From Paratinospora sagittata (lineage: Eukaryota > Streptophyta > Magnoliopsida > Ranunculales > Menispermaceae), in assembly GCA_035771175.1 (NCBI GenBank), contig CM069598.1, positions 7,285,413-7,349,412 on the forward strand: a DNA stretch of 64,000 bases, read 5' to 3'. Positions 23,803-36,141 of this stretch are shown here, piece by piece (within the stretch, counting starts at the first letter, position 1; the number at the start of each line of letters is the position of its first letter). Under the pieces are notes generated by a model that saw only the letters and a list, made by a program, of their open reading frames with translations, was not told the DNA's origin and did no database searches. The position numbers and the translations under genes are program-made.

Positions 23803-25953
23803 GAATAAATCAGTCCTTGAGACTGAATTTTGTTGGACTTCTGTCGGCTCACCTGTCAAAGTGGTCTAGAATTTGAAATGAGACCTTCAACAGCACCTTC
23901 GTATACGCACTCTGCTTTCACCCACTTTTTTCTCATAGCAATGTTATCCACGGGAACACGTACAAGATTACTTTTTGATTTGTACAATAACGTTTATCAA
24001 TGATTTATAATACTTCATGTTCCATTGACTACACCAGCTTCATTTTCTTGATGCATTCATTGATCAGTGAACAATCTACTTAGAAAACCTCAGAGGCTTT
24101 GCAGGCAGCTCAAGCTATCTTAGCTCTCGTTGAGTAATCAGTGGCACGACTGCATTGGATCCTCAAATCTAGGATGTCTTTACGTCTATGATGATGGTGC
24201 GAGCGTAGCCATGCCGCAGCATGTGGTGGATATTCCAAAGCTCTTTCAAGGGATGCGGCTTGCTCTGAGAAAACATTAAAATTGATTAACTTATGCTGGA
24301 GTTATAAATCCCAAGTTTTCTCATTAGGAGGAGCACATGAGTTGCAGGTACGCTGATACTCAAAAACACTATCTCATGCAAGATGAAATTTGACTTGGCA
24401 TTTGCCCTTCGGGAGCTTCTGACAGATGGCTACTGGGTTATCAAACTGCTTCAGAAAAGCATGACATGAAAATAGTGCTTTTGTCTGTGAAGGGAGAATT
24501 AGCCGGAACAGCAAAATTAAGTAATTGACAGATATATATACAAAAGCTAGTCCAAAGTGCATCTACAAAAGTAAAAGATAGATTGCAGACGCAAAACTGT
24601 GGTGCAACATCTTGGCCCTTCCAAAAACCCAGAAATCCTCCTCAAGCAACTGCATCATGCATTTTCAGCCCAGTTCAAAATTATACACCAATTTTTTCTT
24701 TTAGGAAACTCCAGAGTCCACACAAGATGAATCCTCCATGCATTTCACGCCTATACACGATCCCCCGGTCCTTTTTTTTGGGCATTCATAGCAACAATAC
24801 GCCATAAAATGACGCTCAACACTTAGTTGGCAAATAAGAATCTCAAGTCAGCTTCAGTGAGTTTCACCAGAGCCTCTTTAGAGCCACCTACCGTCCTGTT
24901 AAACAGAAGCACTCTAGGTTTACTTCAAGTGCAAAAGTATGCCAATTAGAACCAATAGATCAGGACTTACCCTTCAAAGACTAATTCCTTCTTCTCTTGC
25001 AGCTTCAGAATTCTCTCTTCAATGGTGTTCTCAATAATAAATCTCACAATTCTTAGACAAAGGACAATACAATTATTATCTACTTAAATGAGAAAAACAA
25101 AAGAAAGTTATATATGTGGAAGGGCATGCTTGTGTGCAATTACCTGATTGGCTTATACTGTCCTATTCGATGGATTCGATCTTGGGCCTGCCGCTCCACG
25201 GCTGGATTCCACCAAGGATCCATCATGAAAACCTAAGTTCATCCAGGTCAAAGAGAAACACATCAGAAGCAATACAATTATAACTAAAACAGAAAAGTGT
25301 GTTTGGGGTATGGTTGGGGAGGGACTTGGAGGCAAAAGAATGATGAGCATTAAAGTAGCTGTTCCTTCAACAAAAATGACGAGGCTGCATTGAATATTTT
25401 TAAAATATATTTTTCTACAGCCAAATAAGTATTTTTTTACTATAGAAGAAGACTACTTCAAGACGTCAGATCAACCAGTGCAAAAAACCACTTAATAGGT
25501 ATCAGTTTGCCATTAAACATGAGGCAAGGACCAATGCGGTAAAGTAATTGGGTTAAAACCTTGCTCAATGGTTCCACACATAGTAAGCAAGTATGAGTTC
25601 ATGCATTTGACGTCCCACCCTTTCCCTATCCAAGAAATTGGTCATTACGGCCCCATTTACATTCTGCCAACATTATCTACTGCCGTGTGCATGTCTTATG
25701 TATTTCAGACCACTGAGAACAAATATAAAAGTTTTGCCATTTTGGAAGAAATAACCAACCTCAGGCCATGGCATCCAATTAATGCTCGGTGTCAGTCAAG
25801 AAAAAAATTAATTTTATCCTATGGAAACAATTTCTCATGCAAATATGGAATGAAAATTTTCGAAGCACTGTAAATATCTAAAATTGACCATCAATCTCAA
25901 GCAAAATAAGTAGAAACTAAAGACACTACAGTAAAACAAAACAAAACAAGAGA
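23803..25953. repeat. Tandem duplication, copy B (contains the active RAD16 3' exons)
   Basis: Partner of 21995-23749. It holds RAD16 exons 14, 15 and 16 in working order and a second copy of the E2 3' flanking sequence (AATAAATCAGTCCTTGAGAC at 23803). The two copies differ by many substitutions and small indels, so the duplication is not recent. Confidence 0.85.
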
Positions 25954-28900
25954 ATGTGCCAAGACATCAATATTGACCTAAAAAGAAAAATAACATGTTA
26001 TGCATAATCTATATTCTAATCAATTCACAAATCTCTAGTATACGTTAAAATCCTAAAAATGTTATATTAACTTTTTAAATACCTAATTCACCATTATAAC
26101 AAGAAAACATAAAATAGTTTATTCTACACTACTATTGAGCAGTATTACAGGTGCAAATTTACTTTAGATTATAATATCTTGAAATTTCTAATGTTTTAAA
26201 TGTATTTGTTCTGACCTATCTTGAAAAATACATAAGACTTTCATGTGTCTAAGGTAAAAGTTTTCTAAACTTCTTCAATATGAAAAATTGTTACCAAAAT
26301 CCTACTCATCAGATTGTAACTTCATTCAATTGTTTCTTAATTCAAGTAAACCAAAATTTAGAACAAGTTGAATCTTCATCCTTCCACACAAATCAGACTA
26401 TCTTTGTAAAGCCCGGTACCATAAGTGAAGTTTCAAACAAAAACCAGATGAAATGGTTACTCACATGTGATGCAACTGTAAGGTTCAGGGCAACACCTCC
26501 GGCCTTCAAACTCACAAGGAAGATCTTGCAATCTGGATCATCAGTGAACTTCCTTATTGCAGCATCTCTGGCAGCCATTGTCATACTACCCACTAGTTGG
26601 ACACACTGTATGCTAGACTGAAGGTTTCATATGGTCATCATGGAATTGCTTTTAAGCGTCTGAAATATTAAATCTTGCAATATTTGTCATTTTACCTTTT
26701 CTAGGGAGTAACGTATCAAATCCAAAAATGATGTGAACTGACTAAAAACAATTCCTTTTGCAGAACCATCTCTTTCCACCATGAATCTGATCTCCTCCCT
26801 CTTCCATATGAATTCAAATCAACTATCAATAAGTGACAAAAGTAAAAAAGGGGCAAGGCTTACAATCTAGACAACTCACTAACTTTGAGAATAACAAGCA
26901 GGAAGTCCAGTCAGTAACACAAGAAAAAGAAGCCTCCAAACACATAAACCAACCAATTTCATTCCAATTCAACAGAGCAAAATGAACATTACAATTATAA
27001 TAATAATGAATAATAATAATACATCCGAAACTGGGAATCAACCTTTGAGTTTAGGAGATTCCCTAAGCAGACTGCATCAATGCATGATGAAATTTATCCC
27101 CAGATATGCATCTGCCTGCTGATATACATTATTTGTGTACTGCAAAACAGCACACCTGGAAAATACCCAACATTTTCTTTTGTATCAAACAGGAGAGTGG
27201 AAGTCCAATTCATAATTTTCCTTTGGAGAAGGTTGGTCGGAAGGTTCATATACAACATGATGTTAGTGATAGCTTAATATACATTGTTAAGTCTTCGCTG
27301 AACCAGCTACAGCTTTTAGGTTCAATGGTTTCTAACAGTAATGAATTTGTCTCTTTCGTATAAAAAAATTAGCTTTTAACATGGAATCAAAGCACTGGTT
27401 TGTGGGAGAGGTCTTAGGTTCAAGTCTCTTTGTTAACATTTCACATTCAAATATGTAGTATTTGTCTCTTCTATATCTCGTTTGTTTCTCCATGTGCTGG
27501 ATGGTGACTTGAGGGGAAGTGTGAGTAATAGCACTTCTTGAAGATCACTCCCCAAGTTACCAGACATAAAACGATAGCTTAAATATGATAAACTATTAAT
27601 GTTCCAAATTGAAAAAATGATAAAGATGAGAAGTTCTCTGCTATTACAATTTTATTCGAATTGCTGGTTTGGGTTCTTGAAAATAATCAGGTAAACAAGC
27701 TTTTCCTATCTATATCATATGTATTGAGTCAATCAGATTGTCATGTCACCAAGGCATTAAGGGGCAATGTTTAGATGATTTACCCTACTTACAGTAATTA
27801 GAGCCTAGGCATGGCCTAGGCAATAAAAAATAGTTATATTGCAGAATATAGATAGATAATAGTTTTGTAAATTATTATTCTAAAGTTCTAAAAATTAAAT
27901 TATTTATATAAAGGGTATTTTCAAAATTAAACATTAAAGAATAATAATGCCATCTCAAAAGACACCTTATTATGGAATAGGTTGACTAGTTGTAAAGGAA
28001 ATATTTTGATTCTTAAGGTAAACATGTCCATGTTTTAAATTATATACATAAAGATAGAAGAGATAAGAATGGAAGATATGGTTACATATCCTTTTCAATA
28101 CATCTTTATAAGAATGGAAGAAATGGTTACATATCCTTTTCAACACATCTACTTATAGGTAAAGTGGTTACATTCTCAAAAGAGAACATAGAGATCTTGA
28201 CAATCTCCTTCAAAAGGACTGATGTTGCCATTTGTTTGCTAATGAAAAATTTGAGATTCCATAAATTTCATCCTCATATAATGTTTAGATTCCAATTAAG
28301 TAGAGATTAGAGCTCCATCACAAGGTTATGTTCATTTAAACAGCTTATAAACAGGGATGCACAAGTATCACACCCCTCAATAATAACAATAATAATAAAT
28401 CCTGGTCTTTTCTCAAATTCCCAGGGGTTCAATGAGAGCTAGCGTTGGTTGATGACAAATTAAATAGAATATAGTGTAAAAAATCTAACACTCAACTCAA
28501 CTAAGTCATTTTCCAACCACATGTTGGCTACATGAATTGCTTCCTCCACTCCACTTTATCAAGAGTCAAGTCGACATTTAGTGTAAAAAGTCAATTTTAT
28601 GCCTAATTTGTTTTTACCTCTAAAGCCTGATAAAATTGTAAAATATTAAAGTAGCCAAAAGATTAAACAAAAATCAAAACACATGATATCGATATACATA
28701 CCAAAGCATCAATTTTTGTGCTTGTTTGAAAATCTTCAAGATGAATTTTGTTTAGAATACTTGATGATCTAAATCCCTTGATTGTCGTTTTAGTGCCCGG
28801 ATCTCTAGGATTGATCTTTGCTGTGAAATTGGCAGTTAATGGCTTCGAACAGGAAGGGCATGACACTTGACCTAAAGCTGCTGAATAATCGATCAAACAA

Positions 28901-31900
28901 TCCTTACAAAAGACATGCTCACAGGACGTGACCTGCAAAAGAAAGAAAAGAAAGAGAAGAGAAGAGAGGAGTAACAATGGAAAAGCAAAGAAATTAAGGC
29001 ACAGGTGCACAAATGAGACCTGATAATACAATTCAAGTAATTCTAATAATAGCTCACCACTGGATCTTCTGGAGGGTCATGACAAATACCGCATTCTTGT
29101 TCACTGTTATTTGTATTTTCATTGTTTTTTGATGCAGATGCATTAGAATAGACCACAAGGTATGGATGATCAACTGCCTGTGCAATTGAGGATCGAAGAG
29201 AATGGTAAAGAACAACGAATTATTAAAAAGCATGTTGCAACCAATTAGGAGGGAAAAAAATAAGTAACGTCAATTAAAAACTCATAAATGTTAGTTAGGA
29301 TAGCTCAACTTGATTAGTAATTGTTTTTGGAGTACACACTTAATGGTGCATTAAGGTATGGATTTGAAGTTTTACTTAGACTAGTGTTACTAGAGTGAGG
29401 CATAATTAAGGTAGTACCCAATGTAAGCCTCGCAATTGAAAAAAAACAAAACAAAACAAAACCAAAAAAAAAAACAAAAACAAAAACAAAAACAAAAGCT
29501 AAGAAAGAAATACAAATAATCTAAGAAACAGTATCAATAATAAACGAAGAAACATACTAAAATAAGCAAATTATGAACTTGTTTCACGTTATAAGAATTC
29601 ATGTGATTTGTCCAAATATATCATTTGTGCTACTTGTTATAAATATTATTAAGACTCAATAGCACATATCATAATCGTAAATTAAGCTTTTCCAAAATTT
29701 AAGCTTTATACCTATTTAAAACTATCTTATGTGGGGTGACTGAGGTCTTTGCCACTTTTCAACATCTTTCCAGCAACATTTTAACTAGAAGAAGTTAATG
29801 CAGATTGTAATCAGAATCAGTTACCAAAAGCATTTAAGTTGTTAGGCTAATATTTTTATAATTGTTAATAAACTTAAAGATGGCCCCATCCCTAGTAAGG
29901 GGTATTTCCAAAGGCAAAGGATAAAGGCTATAGGCTGAGATAATTTTGTTAATTCGTTTTTTACACTTTAAGAACAAAAGCTTTAATTTATCCTAAACAA
30001 AAAATAATATCTCATTCTCCCATAATCCCATTGTACCCTGATTAGCTTTTAGTATATGACACTTTGTTTCCCTTAAAAAATAAAGAGAATAAATTCTTCA
30101 AAACTAAAACAATTGGATATAATTGCCAAAAATTCTAATCATAAATTAATTTGAAAACAATAAAAAATGAATTTACTATGAGAAATTGAGGCGTTCACCG
30201 TTGAGATGCACACCTCAATGTAATAGCCTTAAGGTTGTTTTGGGTACACATTTCTCCTCAAGGTGTGTGCCCCAAATGCCTTTAAATCCTAATAATAATA
30301 ATAATAACAACAACAACAACAATACTTCAAGAGTCATGCTAATACTTTAGATACACAATCACACATGCAACAATATGACAAAAAGAAAAAGAAAAAGAAA
30401 AAATGATGGAGAATAAAAAGAAAATCAACATTCTCCTTGAGTAGAAAATACTGTAATGTGCAGCAATACAATTGGACTAGGTATTGTAAGTATTGAAATA
30501 GAATTTACCTCTCCTCCACATTTTTTAACATTCCCTTTTTGTCCTCTTTTTGCAAAAAGAAAAAAAAAATTAAACACATGCACACCGAGAAACTCCATCG
30601 AAAGACAACAAAGGCTTACTTCAACTCAATCATGATCCACAAATGATAACAAGAAATAAAGGATTAAGGAGATTGAGCAGGTCTAGTTATTCTTACACAA
30701 CAAAGGGCAAACCAATCAACACAAGCTCATAGGCCACACCAGGAGACATTTTCGTGAAAATAATTTAAATTACAAAAAATTGCTGATTTTCATTATGATT
30801 ATATCCATAATTAACATCTTGCGCAAGATCAGACATTCACCTGGCGTAGCCGTGTAAGGAGATCAAATATATGGGCATAATTATTCATCAAATTTCCAGA
30901 TTCCACATATCTGCAATGAACAAAGCATATCATATGCAGTCATGACATAGAAATTATACCAATCTCACAACAAGAGAACAAATTAGCAAAGCATTTTAAC
31001 TCTATTCAGGTGACTCCTATAGAAAAAGAAAGTGCAATAATAATGAAATAACCAAAAGCTGCAACCCATAATTGAATGTAAATGGATGCAAGACAGAACA
31101 AGATCAAAGAAGCAAATGAATGCAAGACAGGAACGCACGTGTTAAACTGCAACTGACTTTCATTATATAGTGATTCATAATAATCTTCCTCTTTCAAATC
31201 CAGAGAATCCCGCCTCAAGGTAATCTAATAAACAGAAATGTCAAGATGTCAATAAATACCACAGGCAAAGAGTTCTACTCATCATAACATAAAGCCATAA
31301 GTTGAAGCAAAAGAACTTACAATTCTAGGAGGAAGAGCAAGATCTGCTGCCCTGCCTTTCTTAGTGCGTCTAAGCAAAATGCTTTTCAAAAGTTTGTGCT
31401 TCAGCAAAATCATAGCTCTTCTTCCAGCATTATTATTTCCATAAGATTGTATAGGTGCAGCCAAATACTAATGTGATATATACATAAAACAAATATCAAA
31501 TGCCTAAACACTGTCAGAACAAATCTATTCTCCATGACAAAAATGATACCATGACCACAAATACATGATTCCTTATCTATTCTTTCACTGGTCCAGCTTC
31601 TAGGAGAATCAAAAAGCAGATATGCCAAAAAAAAATATAATAATAAAAAGAAAAAGAAATAGAAGGACAAAAGACAACATGGAAAGGCAGGCAGATATTA
31701 AGGTAGACACCGTATAACTTACTCTGTTCCACCAGCAAAAATGCCTCATGGATTTATGAGGACAGTTCGGACACTCCATCGAAGGACTGTAACATTGGCA
31801 ATTGAAAAGATGATTAAAAAAATGTTAATGAAGTTATGAAAGAATTTGAGCAAAAGTAAGATGTAATCATAAAGACAATACAAAAGGATAAAAAAGGTTA

Positions 31901-34900
31901 CAAAAGCCAATACTTTGAGGTTGTTAAGAATTTCAGCACCCAATCCACAATAGCAAGAGAAAGAATCAGAAAACATCAAAAGAGAAAAGGAAAACGGGAA
32001 AAACCACTTTAGGCTCAGATCTACTCATCAATGACAGAGGAGAGGTAATCCTGCCAAATACACGAGTTTTCAATTACAAGAGCATGCATTTATGTTACTT
32101 GGAGAAACTAATTAATTCCATATGATTAGCAACACCTAATAGCACCAAAATGAGAGAAAAAACTGCTAAACTAAAATCAATTACCTAATAATGAGGTTTT
32201 TCTGACTTTTCTTTTCAACATTTCTCGATTCCAAGTGCAAGAATTGGATCAAAGAATCAAGCTCCAGCAAATGTTAAAAAATTTACTTGTTCATGTCAAA
32301 CTCATCTATGGTCTTAAGCTTAAGAAGCATCACCATACAGAACACCAACACGCCACCAAATTCAATTTGCTCAGACTGGCACTACCTAATCAATTAATAT
32401 CGAGATACTACAACACTATTGATTAGGAAAAGGAAGTACAAAATAGTGCCTCAGAGTCCTCTTCAATGTTATAAAAAGTTTTGCATGAACAAAAATGTAA
32501 GTTCCATTTGCTCAGGCTAGCACTACAATATCATTTAATACTAAGATACTAGAACACTCTTAAAATGAAAAGGAAGTGCAAAATAGTGTCTCAAAGTTAC
32601 GCTAGAAAAGGTTTTAAATGTTTCCTGTCTTTCTCACTTGAAATGGCACTTCATAAAACATGAGTAAATATTTAACATTTATAGCTTCAAATGTGAGGAG
32701 AAGGTATTTCACAATCTAAATCAGATGCATCATGATTAAACTTTCTCTGAACTATCTCTAGATTGTGCATAAAATCAGTAGCAAAAAATGTTTGGATTTC
32801 CTATCCTTAAGGATTTTGTAACAATGAAGTACCTGTTTGAGAGAATTGGCCTGTACATATTCACATCAAAGGCCGACCGGTCTCTCTTTTCTTCTCTTCT
32901 TTTTGTTTTGGATGGGTGGGATGGGGTGGGGTGGGGTGGGGTGGGGTGGGGGTTAGTGAATAGCCAAGGAGGTAAAATGCAGACATAAATTCACCAAGTT
33001 CACATCTCCCAGGTATGTACAATTTGTGGACTTGAAAACAAACTTAACATAGCAAGAGTGTATATGAACCAATAAATTCAAAGAAAATAGAAAACAAAGA
33101 ATTAAGAGGACCCTATTTTTACTTTCAAAGAAGATAGTAACTAATAATTAATTCTAAAACTCATAATTGGAGATCTTTATATAGATAACTCCACTAAAAC
33201 AATTTTGATAAACACTTAAAAATAAGTTTCTTAAGCTATCTAACACAATAGCAACTTCCTAATGTTGTTAAAACACTATTTAGACACTTTTTAATGAGCC
33301 TTGAATGATGAAAACAAGAAACTTATTAAGAACCATCTAGGACTGGACAATAATTTTAAAATAAGAACTTCTCCGAAAAGTGTCTAAATAGAGTTTTAGC
33401 AGAATAAGACATTGTTATAACCTTATAGATAACTCAGAAACTTGTGTGGTTTAGGAGGCTTCTAAGTTGTTTTGGTGTTGTCTATCTAAAGAGCTCCATT
33501 TACAAGTTTTAGAGTCAAATATAAATTATCATCTTCTTGAAAATTAAAAATCAGTTGTTTTGGTGTTGTCTATCATCTTCTTTGAATCCATTGATTCATT
33601 TATGTTGCCACTAGTTCAGACTAGTAGAAGCAAGAGTGTAGAGATGTAACAATAATCAGAATCAAGAATACTTACAAAAAATCTAGCGTTTTGCAATCAC
33701 AATCCTTACAGAAGTAATAAGAGTAAGGGGTTATTTGCAGGAAACGGACCTGTAATAATAATTTAACAAAAAAAAAGTTAATCAGATAAAGGTACTTTTA
33801 ATGTCTGCCAAATAAAAATTTAGGAAACACTTGCCAGAGAATAAAGTTCCCCAACACGATTCTGAAGGGGAGTTCCACTTAAAGCCCATTTGTACAAGGA
33901 TTTTAAAGCAAGAACAGCCTTTGCAGTATTACTTCGTCGTTCCTTTATAACATGTGCCTGCATTAGTGATGCACATTATCACTTATGAGTTTGGTCATAG
34001 AAATTACAATATTTCACTGGTATTATGTCGGAAAAACAAAAGGCATCAATGTTTCACCACAAACTAATAAGTTCTTTCCAAACTAGACAAAAAAAGTTCT
34101 ACTTTTCTATGTCTGTGTTATGCCATTAGAATAATATACATTAGTGTCAAAACCTTAACATGATTTTTGAGTGTAGATCTGTTGATATTTGGAAGAAAAG
34201 CTAGCCTTTCCACACTTAAGCAAAATTGTGCCATTTGCAATTTTGTAGCTTACTACATCTTAAAATTTAATGCTAGAAACACATGAGAGGGCAATATATG
34301 GTACAATTCCAGGCAACTCTAAATATAAGCACAAGCACCGCACAGCTGAATAGTGGTGACAAATAATAATTGGAAAGTAAATACAAACTGACCTCATCCA
34401 ATATAATACGGTTCCACTTCACAGAATGCAAAATTGAATTCTTCACAAGTGAGTTTTGCTCAGCATTCAAAGGGTTCCCCTTGGAAGAATTAGACTCGAA
34501 GTCCTTTCCTTTCTGTGCTTGCTTCACGTTCTTCCCATCACCCACTTTTTGGACAGCAGATTGGGAATCAAAAGACGTCAACTCAGGTTTGCCTTTCTTT
34601 CTTACTTGTTTGGACTGCTTTTCAGTTCTAATGGCATCAGGCCCACAGAAATAACGTAAATGAACGACCATCTTCTTGGGATAAAAATTCTTTCCACACC
34701 ATATACATTTCTCCTTGGGTGGCATCATATTCTTCCTGTATTCTGCCTCAACAGTTGAGTAAGTAGTCAGAACAAAATCATAATCAGAAAGCTGAGTGCG
34801 GTCCTTTGTTCGATTGGGCCCATGATAGACCAGCACCTTGGTGCTCCTTTCTTGAGTGAACTTGGTGACCTCATTCACCCACTGCATAACAGCAACTACT

Positions 34901-36105
34901 GGGCAAATAACAAGGGTGCCTTTAAGTTCAGGCAACTCCATTGATGAACTAGCAGAGGACGAAGGCCCACCAGCCTCATAACCCATCCGAGACATTTCCC
35001 TTTTGGCAAGAACAAGCGCAATGGCTTGAATAGTCTTGCCCATTCCCATCTCATCTGCAAGGATACCCCCTTTGCAAACTGATTCCTCCTGTTTCAAAGC
35101 CCAAGACAACCATTCCTTTTGGTACCTAAGTAGAGGCATAAGCAAATCAGAGGGTGGCTTCGTAATTTCCACATTTTCATCCACACAATCCAAATCAATA
35201 TCCACATTTTCATTTTCATTGAGCCATTTCTCATTTTCTTCCTCCCAGATTTTCCATTGTAATAGCGGCTTATTTTCTTTTTTCCTTCCTCTCTTTTTCT
35301 TCTTTTCACTGTTTCCCAATTGATTGCTGCGAACAACACCAACTTCTCCATGGTCACCGAGTACAACTCCTGTCTTTTCTTTCTCATTCTCTCCACCCTC
35401 CTCTTCCCCTTCCCCTTTGGATGACTCTGCCTTGCTCCTTTTACCAGTCCCCGCTGTTCGCTTCCTTTTCCTTGCGTACTGTTCCAAACTTGAATCATCA
35501 GAATCGTCATCGTTACAGGAATCAGACTCCAAATAATCCGACCCGCTGTTATCATAATCGGAGTCACCAACTTCATCCACAGCCACTTCTCCATCCTTAT
35601 AATCCAAAACCGTCTTCCCTTTCTTCCGGTCACGTAGCTTACACTTATTGCTCTGCCGTTTAGAAGAACCACCTGCATCTACACCATTTATTGCTTGGAT
35701 ATTAGCTATTCTTCCACAACAGAATTTCGTTCATTTTCATTCTCTACGAGAAACAAAAATAAAATAAAATAAAATAAAATACCTCCATCGCCCCTGCTGG
35801 ATCCGATAACTAACGACGAACCAGAGTCCACCGCACAGCGTTTCTTCCCTGTTCCAAGACCGCCACATAAAAAAAATTGAAAAACGAAGCAAAAATAGTT
35901 CAAATGGATCGATTTCTACAAGATTTTCTTCCCTGTTCGACGATCGTTACCAGTTACGCGTAGAAATTTCAAAATCAAAGAAAAAAAAAAGTTGAAACGA
36001 ATCGATTTACTACGAGATTAAAAAATAAAAAAAGGAGCAGTGAATGCCTCGAAATTTACCTCTCGCACCGCGTCTGGAACGCCTCCGCCGTGAGCCTTGC
36101 GCCAT
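24823..36105 (-). CDS. RAD16: RAD16-like SNF2 helicase/RING E3 ligase for nucleotide excision repair
   Basis: Sixteen exons give 935 residues: 36060-36105, 35783-35848, 34393-35672, 33835-33957, 33676-33749, 31723-31786, 31321-31467, 31139-31224, 30841-30910, 29058-29177, 28702-28932, 26696-26800, 26465-26617, 25144-25232, 24971-25051 and 24823-24895. An acidic/Lys-rich N terminus precedes the SNF2 ATPase. Walker A DEMGMGKT is at about 244-251 and the DEAH box at 463-466. A C2HC zinc site (C360, C363, H375, C380) lies between them, and a Cys cluster (CKDCDC, CPNC) near 525-550. A C3HC4 RING has C681, C684, C696, H698, C701, C704, C717 and C720. Motif [13 protein letters not shown] ends at 880. 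In yeast, Rad16 with Rad7 serves global-genome repair of UV damage. Intron 4 uses a GC donor. Exon 3 could also start at 35705, adding 11 residues. The product ends RFLFAN. Confidence 0.93.
26801..28701 (-). other. RAD16 intron 11 (1.9 kb) with small repeats
   Basis: No gene lies in this intron. It holds a tandem pair of about 50 bp (roughly 28065-28155) sharing AAGAATGGAAGA.ATGGTTACATA. It also holds an antisense RTE LINE 3' fragment at 28495-28590 (TCAACTCAACTAAGTCATTTTCC, 23 positions, compared by eye) that matches the block at 19980. The acceptor of the next exon, TATGGAAG, has a weak pyrimidine tract. Confidence 0.6.
29436..29497. repeat. (CAAAA)n low-complexity tract
   Basis: A run of A-rich units with C spacers (ACAAAACAAAAC, then ACAAAAACAAAAAC) inside RAD16 intron 9. 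It could be the tail of an old retroposon, but no body is recognised. Confidence 0.8.
32360..32620. repeat. Imperfect tandem duplication, period about 145 bp, RAD16 intron 5
   Basis: The block TTTGCTCAGACTGGCACTAC..GAGATACTACAACAC..AAAAGGAAGTACAAAATAGTG at about 32368-32440 recurs as TTTGCTCAGGCTAGCACTAC..AAGATACTAGAACAC..AAAAGGAAGTGCAAAATAGTG at about 32509-32588. No coding frame is kept. Confidence 0.75.
32910..32953 (+). repeat. G-rich (GGGGT)n tract, potential G-quadruplex
   Basis: About six consecutive GGGG runs separated by single T's. The G-rich strand is the non-transcribed-sense partner for RAD16, so the RAD16 pre-mRNA would carry CCCCA repeats while the displaced DNA strand could fold. 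It lies inside RAD16 intron 5. Confidence 0.75.
33120..33550. repeat. Long imperfect inverted repeat (hairpin) in RAD16 intron 5
   Basis: Arms of roughly 180 bp (about 33120-33310 and 33365-33550) are mirrored. Shared blocks include TTTCAAAGAAGAT, TTCTAAAACT, CACTAAAACAA/CACCAAAACAA and TATTTAGACACTTTT. The loop is about 50 bp. The sequence AGTTGTTTTGGTGTTGTCTAT recurs at about 33466 and 33552 in direct orientation, so the right arm's outer part is partly duplicated. This fits a foldback MITE. Confidence 0.65.
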
Positions 36106-36123
36106 GATTGTTGCAGATTGTCG

Positions 36124-36141
36124 AATTAGGGTTAGGGTTTG
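36124..36141 (-). promoter_or_regulatory. Telo-box just upstream of RAD16 start
   Basis: On the minus strand the sequence reads AAACCCTAACCCTAA, 20-35 bases before the RAD16 ATG. Telo-box motifs (AAACCCTAA) are common near the start sites of plant housekeeping, translation and cell-cycle genes. Here it would be in the leader or at the transcription start. Confidence 0.55.

Noticed and set aside
30290..30325. AATAATAAT/AACAACAAC repeats considered as a structured array
   Set aside because: They are simple microsatellites in an intron. No CRISPR-like spacer/repeat pattern exists anywhere in the window.
35094..35678. A 194-codon frame overlapping the start of RAD16 exon 3 on the same strand
   Set aside because: It is a shifted frame of RAD16 exon 3 made possible by the Lys/Glu-rich composition. 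The 444-codon frame matches the SNF2 family and continues across the splice sites.
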